Assembly (NCBI GenBank): GCA_949752795.1
Contig: CATKHW010000372.1
Location: forward strand, 62,001-126,000
DNA: 64,000 bases
Direction of reading: 5' to 3'
From: Hyperoodon ampullatus
Taxonomy: Eukaryota; Chordata; Mammalia; Artiodactyla; Ziphiidae
Shown here piece by piece: positions 25,098 to 35,556 of the stretch. The notes under the pieces are model-generated. The model ran no database searches and had not been told where the DNA came from. It was given only the letters and a program-made list of their open reading frames with translations. How positions within the stretch are numbered: the stretch's first letter is position 1; each line of letters begins with the position of its first letter. The translations under genes were made by a program, and so were the position numbers.

Positions 25098-25930
25098 TAT
25101 TTATTTATGAACCAATAACTTTATTGGAAGAAATGGAAAAACTGGAAGAAAAAAACTTAAGTGATAAAGTCCAGGAAAAGAGAGTCCTGCCCTTGTTGCC
25201 AAAAAAAAAACAAAACCAAAACTTAAGTGAACTTCTTCTGCAAGGGCACTATTGCCGTCTGCATGGCAGGCATGGTGACCAGGGCTCTGGTCACCCCGTG
25301 GCTCTGGGGAAGTCCAGTCCAGGCTCAGTTCTACTTGATGCTGTCGCCCAGGGTGAGCTTGTCAAAGAGTTACCCTGCCAGCTCGACGTCTGGGGCCCCC
25401 ATCATGCTCAGGGTGGTGACACGACCCTCCAGCTGTCCGATGAGCGCCACCTACTGGCTGAGGTAGTGAGTTGCCAGGAAGTGGAGCAGGTGGGGGTCGC
25501 ACTTGTCGGTGGCCAGCTGGTGCAGTGGAGCAGGCTCCGGGTCACTAGCTTCTCCAGGAACAAGGCGCACTTCATGGCCTTGAGGCCGCTCTTCCACCCG
25601 TCACTGACTGGCTTCCTGATGTCTTGGAAGTTGAGGCGGCCCCCCGCGCTGGTTCTGAGGGCGCTTCAGGCCCTGGGCCCACAGTGGTGCAGGAAGAACC
25701 GGCTGAAGTGCTTCAAGGCCACGTCGTCGCGGTGGAGGTAAAAGGCCGCGGCCAGGCACACGAAAGAGGCCTGGAGCTGCAGGGTGAAATGGCTGTTGAC
25801 GGCGGCCTCGCAGTCGGCGTGGTAGCTCTGGCGCACCTGCGAGGGCGGCGCGGGCAGCGTGGTGGGTGTGAAGGCCAAGGTGAAGGCGAAGCCGCGGGGC
25901 CTGCGGTACCTGTCTCGGAGTCCCTTTCAC
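25098..25930 (-). pseudogene. FTH1-like: Ferritin heavy chain-like processed pseudogene
   Basis: Minus-strand retrocopy. From an ATG at 25,876-25,878 the frame gives a ferritin N-terminus (SQVRQSYHADCEAAVNSHF, then FYLHRDDVALKHFSRFFLHH) containing the start of the four-helix ferritin fold. A deletion then removes the EERE-type segment that would carry ferroxidase-centre residues, and the frame breaks near 25,668. Later blocks are recognisable in shifted frames: NQRGG, LNFQDIRKP, LATDKCDPHLLHFLATHYL and LFDKLTLGDS. At least two in-frame stops interrupt the last part, and the final stop is at 25,331. The 3'UTR resembles that of ferritin heavy chain and ends with an AATAAA-type signal and A-rich tail near 25,100. 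The coding part is unusually GC-rich for this region. FTHL17-like divergence from FTH1 is possible. It cannot encode a working ferritin. Confidence 0.85.
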
Positions 25931-26167
25931 GTGATTTACCAATTTCCTTCCTCTTGGGTAAGTGCAGACTTCTCTTTTGTTTGTCAGAAAACAAAAGGCT
26001 TAGGTGTATTCTTAGAGAAAGAGCTTAACTGTGTGGATGTATTTCTCCCCTCCAGCCTCATTTGTCCTTTCACTGCCACTCAGCAAGCATTTTTTTTAAC
26101 CCCTCAATTATGTTGTATGGAATGAGCCTCAGTGGTAGGAAATACCATTGATCTCAAATTATCTTTC

Positions 26168-26300
26168 ATTCATTCATTCAGTAAATATTTATTGATTACT
26201 TAATATGGCCCAGGCACTGGTATGGGATTTGGGCATATATTAGTAACAAAGAGAGACAAAGTCTGTTCCCATGAGGTTTGTCTTCTAGTGGAGAAGCAGA
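26168..26300 (-). repeat. L2/MIR-class old repeat
   Basis: 'cattcattcattcagtaaatatttattgat' in shortened form, then 'cccaggcactggtatggg' and 'tctgttcccatgagg', is the familiar antisense 3' end of an old mammal-wide LINE2 or MIR-type element. A similar trace lies at 26,470-26,590. Confidence 0.5.
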
Positions 26301-26599
26301 CCAAAACAAAACAAAACAAAAAACTACTGTTTTTCTCCCTTTCTTGTCTCCAGTAAATACGTATAAGATATTACACATGTATATGATATTAAAAAGTCAA
26401 TATTTTCTTAGAAGTTAAGGATGTTATAGTGGAAGACATAAGACCAATCTAGGTATTTATAATTAATTAATTCAACAGCCATTTATAGACAGTATTCCAA
26501 ATATGTGTCAGTGTTTGACTCTGGAGACACACAGAAGAATCAGACATGGTCTCTGTTCTCAAGGTACAAGAAAGAGTGATGGACTGTTTTAAGTGCTCT

Positions 26600-27460
26600 C
26601 AATGATTTTAAAGTTTTTGGATAAAATAGCTGTTTTCACTTAGTTTTATTACCATGACTTTGACTAATGTACTTTTTTGGGGGGTCCCTTTATTTCTCTT
26701 TGAAAGCTCATGCTGTGCTATAATCATTGTTTATGAAGGAAGCAAAGGATCAAATATCAACTGTCACTTTGTACACTTATCTAAGCAATTTTAGAGGCAT
26801 TTAATTGTTGGGTCTGTAAAGAAATAGAATAATAACAATGTCTATTTGATAAGTTGATGTTAATGATAGGATCATACATTAGAGATGGAAAAGAACTACA
26901 TGATCAGTTTCTCAGTGAGATAAAATTGTATTCTGTATTTGCTTAACACCAGTGTTTAGTCTTAATATAATTGCAATCTTTCAAAAATTTCCTTGGAAGA
27001 GTCCATTGTAGACTTCACTGGACGAATCTATTTAAATAGAAGAAATCTTGATTTTGTAGAACATTTTCTCCTTATGTCCCAAGATTATTTAATAATTAAT
27101 TTATCTGGACAACTTTACTCTTCAAATATTAAAATAATACTATTGAATGGTTCTATGTGTACTAAGGGGTGATAATGGTGTTTCTCAGATTTTTTATCCC
27201 TCATCATTACTCCCTAGCTTAGAAGATAATGTTAAAATACATGTTATAACTGAGAGAAACCTAAGGTTTAAAATCTAACTTTTTTAAGGGAAATCAATAA
27301 ACTAGCATGAACTGGAACCTCAAATTTCCATGAAGGAAATATACATATATCTAAACAAAAACATTGCATCCAGTTTTTCTTTAATGAGGAATGTAAAGCT
27401 AAATACAAACACAGAATGAAAAAACTTCAGAGCAGATGATGTTTTTAGAAAAATTTAAAA
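26600..27460. other. No gene or element recognised
   Basis: AT-rich sequence without open frames or recognisable repeats. Confidence 0.5.
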
Positions 27461-27461
27461 T

Positions 27462-27782
27462 TTTATTTTTTAAATGTATTTATTTTATTTTTTAATTTTT
27501 GGCTGCATTGGGTCTTTGTTGGATGTGGGCTTTCTCTAGTTGCAACGAGTGGGGGCTACTCTTTGTTGCAGTGCATGGGCGTCTCATTGCGATGGCCTCT
27601 CTTGTTACGGAGCACGGGCTCTAGGTGCTTGGGCTTCAGTAGTTGTGGCATGCCGACTCAGTAGTTGTGGCACATGGGCTTAGTTGCTCCATGTCATGCG
27701 GGATCTTCCCGGACCAGGGCTCGAACGGATGTTCCCTGCACTGGCAGGTGGTTTCTTAAGCACTGTGCCACCAGGGAAGCCC
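27462..27782 (-). mobile_element. Long CHR-type SINE, antisense
   Basis: Runs from a T-rich tail through 'ggctgcattgggtctttgtt' and 'tcgaacggatgttccctg' to the reversed head 'gtgccaccagggaagcccc'. It is long form and moderately diverged. Confidence 0.92.
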
Positions 27783-27917
27783 CCGAAATTAAAAAAATTT
27801 GATAATCAAATTTTATAGTTTATAACTTGGTCTGTGCTAAGATAATGTCTTTTAAAATATCAATCTAGGACTATAAGATGAAGGTTTCTTTGAAATGTTT
27901 GTGGTCAGTGTTGGTAT

Positions 27918-28385
27918 TATGTTAGGATTCTCCAGAAAAACAGAAGCAATAGAAGATATATTTGTATATTATATAAAATAAGGAATTAGCTCACGTGATT
28001 ATGGAGGCTGACAAGTCTCAAAATCTGCAGTTGCCGTACTTGAGACCAGGAGAGTCCATGGTGTAGGTCCAGTGCAAAGGCCAGGAGGCTCAAGACCCAG
28101 GAAATTCAAGTTGAAGGCAGAAAAAAACAATGTCCCTGCTCCAAGGCAGTCAGGCAAGAGGAGTTCCTGCTTACTTAGAGGAAGGTCAGCATTTTTATTT
28201 TATTCAGGCCTTCAAATGATTGTATGAGGCTCATCGACTTTAAGGAAAGCAATCTGCTTTACTTAGTCTACTATTTCAAATGTTAACCTCATGGAAAAAC
28301 ACCCTTTCAGGCACAAATGATAATATTTGACTAAATATCTGGGTACCCCCTTTGAAGTTGACATATAAAAATTAGCTATCACAGT
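27918..28385 (+). repeat. MLT2-like (ERV-L) LTR
   Basis: Begins near 'gttaggattctccagaaaaa', passes 'ggaattagctcacgtgatta', and ends with 'gttgacatataaaaattagc', the order seen in MLT2-type ERV-L LTRs. It is an old, solo and diverged LTR. A better preserved relative is at 34.3-35.0 kb. Confidence 0.6.
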
Positions 28386-28790
28386 ATTATTCATGATAAA
28401 TGCAGAGTCAACAAATAAAAATTCTCATGCTATAATCTGCAAAAATTGTTTTGACTTTCAGTTCCCTTCATTAATTTACAAATGTTACAGAACTAATAGT
28501 TACACAACTGATATTAGACAATAAGTTCTGACTCCATGTCAATGATTAGCTCTCATTCATTCATTCAGCATATTTCTATTGAGCACCTATTATATGACAG
28601 GTATTTTCTAGGTACTAACATAAAAACTTGTTCTATAAGCTCCTCATATTTGTATTTCTTTTGTAGCTAAGTGCTAGTAAATGCTACATATAATTCCTTC
28701 TTTGAAAATTAATAGATGAAGTAGGATCAATGGTATAATCTTAAGGAAGTAGACCATAAGTAGCAGCAGTTGGTGGCTTATCTCACTCTC

Positions 28791-28820
28791 TGTGTTGTGT
28801 GTGTGTGTGTGTGTGTGTGT
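28791..28820. repeat. (GT)n microsatellite
   Basis: About 13 to 15 GT units between 'ctgtgtt' and 'atacatatg'. Confidence 0.95.
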
Positions 28821-28889
28821 ATACATATGTATAAATCAATCATTTAATGAGAGGTAGTGAAAAGTGATACATCAATATTCTATATCTCT

Positions 28890-29060
28890 GGGCTGTTCAC
28901 TCTGCATTACCTCATTATTACAGATACTGGATTTGATTTGATTCTTATTACCCATATTTTACAGATAAAGAAATTGTGAATTAAAGTATGTAACATGATC
29001 AAACACAGAGCTTATAAATAGCAGAGAGTGACACTCTGAATTGGATTCCTCTCTAGGTAG
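28890..29060 (-). repeat. MIR SINE, antisense
   Basis: 'acccatattttacagataaag', then a stretch with 'aacacagagcttataaatag' and 'tctgaattggattcc', is the reverse-strand MIR pattern in order. It is diverged. Confidence 0.55.
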
Positions 29061-29464
29061 TTTGGGAAGTTTGGCTGGACCATGAGCTCCATTAGAACAA
29101 AGACTGTTCAACTTGTGATGCTAAATTTCACATAGTAGGGGCTCAAAAATAGAAATTAAAATATTGAGTGGCCTATGAAAAGCTTTAGTCTCATTATTTC
29201 TCCAAATTAAAAAAATGAGTGGGAGTAGATGTTGAATATATATTTAAACTCTATTTCCTTTAGAAGGAAAAAAAATCAAAGACACCCAATGGCGATAAAT
29301 TACTATTATAATTTTACTTTAATATGCATAAACATAAAACCAGGCATAGAAATTGGTATGCTTTTATAACTGTAAACCAGACAATTTGTAAATATATGCA
29401 AATACAACTATAAAACTATTAAAATTAAGAAGTTCCAGTTATGCATCCGATTATGCATTTTGTC

Positions 29465-29734
29465 TTACACACAGTCCCTTGTCACTGAGAACACACTAGT
29501 TGACGAGATGCAGGTTTCCTTTCGAGTGCGCCGTGTCTGTGTCCCGACATCCGTGAAAGATCTTAGCGCTCTACCACCCTTCTTTACTGAAGACATGACG
29601 TACTTTAGCTCATATGATGATTCATAATGTACTTTTGCTTTCAGGTAGTGGAAGTCATCATTCAAATATTGTCTGTCCATGTTCTCTTTTATTAGTTTGT
29701 GAAAAGTAATTCTGATGCAGTTTGTTGATTTCAT
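29465..29734 (-). other. Unrecognised 89-codon ORF
   Basis: A minus-strand ATG frame of 89 codons in otherwise AT-rich DNA. Its second half has a locally raised CpG content (near 29,520-29,580). The middle reads FHKLIKENMDRQYLNDDFHY and then KAKVHYESSYELKYVMSS, which look like amphipathic helices rather than random translation. I do not recognise the family. It could be a fragment of a processed pseudogene or a chance ORF. No poly-A tail or TSD is evident. Confidence 0.25.
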
Positions 29735-29770
29735 GAAATACCATTAAAAGCCTCAGTAAATTCAATAACT

Positions 29771-29852
29771 GAAGAGGCTGTTCAAACTGGGAATTGAGGG
29801 GGAAGAGAACTACTGACAGAATTTTAAGGGATGACACTCTTCCCTTTGAGTT
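29771..29852 (+). repeat. Copy A of an 80-bp direct duplication
   Basis: This segment, starting GAAGAGGCTGTTC and ending CCCTTTGAGT, is repeated with few differences at 31,759-31,836 on the same strand. It contains 'gaagagaactactgaca' in both copies. It matches no repeat family I recognise. Confidence 0.8.
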
Positions 29853-30771
29853 TCATTCTATTAAACTATTTTTCACCTCCCAGTCATCACTTTAAAAGGA
29901 AATTTTAGTGTTTGCAGCTGGTAAAATGTGACTATAAGGGTGGACATGCGACAGTTGTCCTTTTTACACTAGAACATGCCAGCCTAGCAGCAGTCACACT
30001 CAGTGTGATTCAAAACACACACGCAGGCATGGACAGTGAGTTTGTGCTGCTGCATTGAGCTCTAGACAGATGCAGATAATTCTGAAAATGCTTCCAGGAA
30101 TTTTTCATTTCTTCCAAACACAAGAACAGATCCATGGAATTCACCGATACAGGTAGAGAACAATGAGTTAGAATGGCATGGACACACCATATATCTAGTC
30201 AATAACTATCTAGGACCTAATATATTCCAGCTTTGTGCTAAATGCTGAATGATTGCAACAGGCGTTGACTTTAATCTCATGGGCCCTAGAGTCGGTTTCA
30301 GTTCACTGTGTTCACTGACAGAATGTATATGGGATGGATGTAAAATTAGATGCTAATGAGTTGATAATAGAATATGTATATATATATTGAAATATTCATA
30401 TATATTCAATAATATTTTGTTTGAAATCTTTACTACTATTGTCACAGATCCAGAAATTGCTACAGATGTTCTCATACCTTTTCCTACATAGCAATTAGGT
30501 TTAGGGAAAATATTTTTGGTGGAATGGTGTTAGTCAACCTACAAATCCAGAATGTCTTGGTTGAAGGTGTAGATACTTTGTTTCACTAAAATCAAGTGTA
30601 AGTTTTTCCAAACAAGTTAGGAAAAAAATGCAAAATGTTATAAAATGTTCCTTATGATTCCATACCTTACTATACTATTAACCCAATGTGTTAATAAGCT
30701 TGTATTTAATGTAATCATTATTCTTCATAATTTGACATGAGTAATGTGCTCTCACATTTTAATTTTCTAAA

Positions 30772-30976
30772 TTTTTTTTTTTTTGCGGGACGCGGGCCTC
30801 TCACTGTTGTGGCCTCTCCCGCTGCGGAGCAGAGGCTCCTGATGCACAGGCCCAGCAGCCATGGCTCACGGGCCCAACTGCTCCGCGGCACGCGGGATCC
30901 TCCCGGACTGGGGCACGAACCCGTGTCCCCTGCAACAACAGGCGGACTCTCAACCACTGCGCCACGAGGGAAGCCC
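30772..30976 (-). mobile_element. Short CHR-type SINE with TSD
   Basis: Antisense short-form copy with an oligo-T tail. It is flanked by an exact 12-bp TSD, TAATTTTCTAAA, at 30,760-30,771 and 30,977-30,988. It retains 'cgcgggcctctcactgttg' and the reversed head 'ccacgagggaagccc'. It is among the youngest SINEs in the window. Confidence 0.95.
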
Positions 30977-31592
30977 TAATTTTCTAAACTTTTTAACCAT
31001 ATTCTCAATGACTTATTTGCTGATTTCCTTTTTTATGAAAATATGATACCTCAACCAACCACTGTTAAACTCAGCAAAAAGTACAGTTTCCAAAGTAAAT
31101 GTTTTGTAAAGTGTTTCCTGTGTATTATTCACATTTATTACTTTTCCTCTGAGTTTTTTATATTTCAGTTCATACATGAAAAATAAACAATGTCCTTTTG
31201 ACTTATTTTCTTGAAGTCTTTTGCCATTTTCCAAATATATCTGAGTAGTTAAGGTCAGTTAAACCTATTTAAAGTTTCAAATTTCTAGGAAATATCTGAT
31301 ATTTAGTAACTTTCTGCCCAAATGATTTTAAATCTCATTTATTATAAAGTGAATTAAAAGATTGGCATACATTCTTTAAATAGAAAGATTATCAACCTGC
31401 TTTTGCTAATGTAGATGGTGCTCTTAAGTTCTGATTTCATACATGACAACCCAGGATTAAAGGCTCATTAATAATCTGCCAAATACTGTCAGCTGTATGA
31501 CTCAATGCTCCATTAGTAATGTAATCCCTTGATTTTCTTCTGCCAGAAAAGTGATTCTTTGAAACCACTGGCAGTAATATGAATTTATACAT

Positions 31593-31593
<1 letters not shown>

Positions 31594-31629
<36 letters not shown>
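31594..31629. repeat. (GT)n microsatellite
   Basis: About 18 perfect GT units following 'tatacattat'. Confidence 0.95.
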
Positions 31630-31630
<1 letters not shown>

Positions 31631-31758
31631 TTGGAAGAGAGACTGAACGCCAAGACAAAACCTTGCATTCCTTTACAGGACGTGCAATGCAGATCTATTG
31701 TGGAGTAACTGCTGGATCTGGGAAGGAAGGTGAGGCTAAAGGCAGCCCATTAGAAAGG

Positions 31759-31836
31759 GAAGAGACTGTTGGAACTGGGAGTTGAGGGGAAGAGAACTAC
31801 TGACAATTTTAAGGGATAACACTCTTGCCTTTGAGT
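31759..31836 (+). repeat. Copy B of an 80-bp direct duplication
   Basis: Near-identical to 29,771-29,852, in the same orientation and about 2 kb downstream. The sequence on either side of the two copies does not look alike. From 31,840 to 33,890 no gene or repeat is recognised. Confidence 0.8.
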
Positions 31837-33889
31837 ATCTGTGTGGTAGAGTCTGTGGCCTGGAGTAGAAGGGGGAAGCTGTACTAGAGCAGCTTCTGGT
31901 GGCGGGAATATTATTTTCTTATACATGCAGCTATTGAAACATTGCTCAGATCTTAACTGTCAAGGACAAAAAACAGTAATGATAACTGAAAATGTCAGTT
32001 CCACATCCACAATAATCTATTCACAATTGCTTCCCTCTTTCACGAGTTCTCTATCAATTATCCACGCTTTTATCCCCCCCCAAATCATCACTTTTTCCTT
32101 AATCACATGTATTCCTCAATTATGCTGTAGAGAACTGCAATTTTCCCTACGTGGCCCTTCCCCCTTAATCCTTTTTTTAATTTTCCACATTAACAATCCC
32201 TAATTTTTAGAAAAAAGACAGTAGCATATAAATGAATCAAGGTGCAGAATTCCTCAAATTATAAAAATCAATTCCTGGAGCATTATTGATTGGTAACTGT
32301 ATTGATCACATCAATGTAAGTATTTTAATCCATCTGTCTACAGAGATTGCAGCTACAAGATAAAAAAAATAATCAGTTTATTCAGTTGTTACAAATGTAG
32401 GAGGCGGAAATGGAAATAGGATTAACAAGATTTTATGCAGAACCAAGAGTCCACTTCCTTTTCTTTCCAGAGACACTATTCTATAAACCATGGTATTGCT
32501 TCTCCTAGCCAGACTATGAAGCATGTTTGGTTAGATTACATTTTGAATTATACCAGTTCGTTGGAGTAAGTATCTCTATGGGACACTTGGGTTTATAAAA
32601 CTCTGTTTCATAGCTGGATGATGTAGAGCATCCCTCAGACTATCTTGTTGCAAAAGAATGCTGTTGGGTCAAATGAACAAGCGAAAACAGGTAATAATAT
32701 GATATTAGAACTCTCTACAAAATAACATCTCAATTCACATTTTGTGCTACGTTCAGTGACATCTTAGAAAACCATGTTGTGTGTATGTATGTATGGAGTG
32801 CACACATTTGTACGTAATATTGGGCTTTGATCACTAATGTTAATGTTCGCTAAAATTTGTACCTTAATGTGGATTGTAGTATGAATATATATGTAGTAAA
32901 TTATTATTAAGAAAAATGATTATTAATATAGAATAGTATTCTGTATTTTATAATTAGGGTTAGAATGGTATAATTTAAAAATAATAATATTGAATATTTT
33001 TGCCTACCCTTCCAATATTGGACGTTAGTTAGGTAAAGCAGACACTAGTGGAAACATGCATCTTAGCTGATTGTGTATGTATATGCTCTGTCAATTTTTA
33101 ATTCTTTAAAAAATACAAATATTGTATTAGAAGCCATGGAGTATTAGAAGTCAGTGGTAGTGGAAAACTGAGGTTATTGATTATTTTGTGTTTTCATATC
33201 CACAATATGAAGTGATTTTGGAAGTTTTTTGCTAGCTACTAGAAAATAAGCTAAGATTTATGTTAGCTCTTTGAATGCATCTACCGAAGTTCCATCACTA
33301 GGAAAGTGAGGTCACCCTTCTTTGATTAAATCATCAAACATAACATAGTACCATTTACATGTCCTCAAAGTTTTATTACGACACAATTAATAGCCAAGAT
33401 TTTAGCTATTTACAAGGTCTTCTAACTATATACCAGATAGTTTGATGTGTACATGGCATGAACTACCTTATAAAATACAGCTGCCTCTTTTTATTTCCTA
33501 AATATTATAATCTATCTATATTAGTGAACTGGAGCTGTGGATCAGATGATAAGATATGCATAACTGTGTGCACTGAGTGATTGGAATGCCACTTGTTATC
33601 TTTTTTCTGGAAATGTCTATATAAGAAAATAAAAGGTACTTTATAGAAATATGAAAAACAGCAGCGTGATACTGTTCATTCTTACCCTTTTGGGGAATTT
33701 GAATAAGTAATTTATTCTCCCTTAACCTCAAGTTCTCTATTTAAAAAAGTGACCTTGGACTAGATCCTGTTGCAGATACTGTGGTCAAATGATTTTATGC
33801 CCAGGGATTTCAGCCGTTGGCTGTGAATCAAAATCAGTTGAGGAAATTCTGATTCAGCAAGTTCGGGGTTGAACTCTGGCATATGTACA

Positions 33890-34082
33890 GTTGACCCTTG
33901 AACAACTTTGGGGTTAAGAGTGTGGACCCTCATACAGTCGAAAATTCAGGTATTACTTTACAATTGGCCGTCCGTATCTATGGTTGAACATCTTCATATT
34001 CAGTCAACCCCAGATTGAGTAGTACTGTAGATTAAGTGAACCCACCCAGTTCAAGTCCGTGTGGTTCAAGGATCAACTCTAC
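33890..34082 (+). repeat. MER2-like DNA transposon remnant
   Basis: Bounded by imperfect inverted ends: 'agttgacccttgaacaac' at the left and 'ttcaaggatcaactct' at the right. The interior is AT-rich with 'tacagtcgaaaattcagg'. This is the structure of non-autonomous Tigger/MER2-type elements. Confidence 0.75.
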
Positions 34083-34322
34083 TTTTAAGAAGTGCCACAA
34101 GTGATGCTGATACTCAGCCAGGATATGGAATATTGATTCTATGCTATTTGGTGCAAAGAACAAAATGGGAATCTCTCAGTCTATATATTGATTATAACTT
34201 ATCTAAATATCACACCTTACTAAGAAAAAATATCATTGGGTGTAGCAATGGTAAAATAGCTGCAGTGTATTTCATTATAAGAGAGGATGGTTACAGTGTT
34301 ACTGGTAGAAAAATGATCAGAA

Positions 34323-35025
34323 TAGTGTATTGGTTAGGGTTCTCCAGAGAAACAGACCTAATAGCATATTTATATTATATTGTATTGGATTGGATATATA
34401 ATAGGTTATTGTATTTTATATAATAGGGTAAAATATCCTATTGCAGTTGACCCTTGGACAATATGGGTTTGAACTGTGTGGGTCCACTTATACACGGATA
34501 TTTTTCAGTAAATACTGCAGTGCTACACGATTCATGGTTGGTTGAATCTGTGGACGCAGAACCGGATTATGCAGTTTTTAACTGCACCCTAACCCCCATG
34601 TTGTCCAAGGGTCAAATGTATATATGTGGGGAGGGGTGATTTCTTTTAAGGAATTGTCTATTGGCTTTGGTTTATGTGATTGTGGGGCTTGGCAAGTCAG
34701 AAATCTGCAGGGTAGGTCAGCAGGTTGGAAATTAAGGTAAACGTTCATGTTGCAGTCTTGAGTCCAAAAGCTAGAAACTCAGACAGAATTTCTCTATTGC
34801 AGTCTGGAGGCATAGTTCTTTATTCATGGGAGGACTTCAGTCTTCATTCTGAAGGCCTTCAACTGATTGGATGACGTCCAGCACACTATGGAGGGCTCAT
34901 CTGCTTTTCTCAAAGTCTACTGATTTACACGTTAATCACATCTCAAATATACCTTCACAGCAGCTTCTAGACCAAAGAACCAGGCACCATAGACTAAGTT
35001 TACATGTAAAATTAACCATCATAAA
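34323..35025 (+). repeat. MLT2-like (ERV-L) LTR, interrupted
   Basis: Left part 'ttagggttctccagagaaac' to about 34,445. The right part resumes near 34,640 with 'attgtctattggctttgg', 'gtccaaaagctagaaactc', 'aactgattggatgacg' and 'aaattaaccatcata'. A MER2-like element splits it, so the LTR is the older of the two. Confidence 0.7.
34446..34618 (+). repeat. MER2-like DNA transposon inside the LTR
   Basis: Starts 'agttgacccttggacaatat' and ends 'cccccatgttgtccaaggg', imperfect inverted termini. It is nested within the MLT2-like LTR. The interior is shortened relative to typical MER2. Confidence 0.75.
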
Positions 35026-35556
35026 GGGCGGCTCTTGAAAATATGTGGATTGTTGTAGTCATTTTGCTCTTCTGGCCTCAGAAGTTCTAATCTTAACCTT
35101 AGCCCTTCATGCAGAGAGACTTTTTAAACTAATTCCCACATTACTCATTATGTGACTGTTGAATAAGAGAAACCCAGCTCTTTTCTTATGCTTTCAACCA
35201 GTTATCTTCTTCAAAAATTTGTTTGGATTGTTATACCTAATCTTGCCTGGCAAGGGACTTATGGGAAGGTTCTTATTGTTTGAAAGTTTGGTGCCAGTAT
35301 CTGCAAAGAAAGAAGAAAGTAAAGAAGGAAAGGTGTGTTTATCAAACATCCCAATAGTGACGGTGTGTGAAAGCAACTTTTGAAAAAGTTAATCTGTCAG
35401 AATTTAGCCGTATTATCACATTTGATTTTATTCATTGAACATAAATAATTACCAGTGAATCCTTTCTAGATTTTCTAGTTTCCCAAAGTTCCCTGTATTC
35501 ACATTCTAAGCTGAAAAATGGTATTTTAAGTCACTGCTCTCCACCTTATATTCTTT

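Noticed and set aside
24465..25930. X-chromosome location inferred from FTHL17-like and OGT sequences
   Set aside because: Retrocopies can land on any chromosome, so they say nothing about the chromosome of this window.
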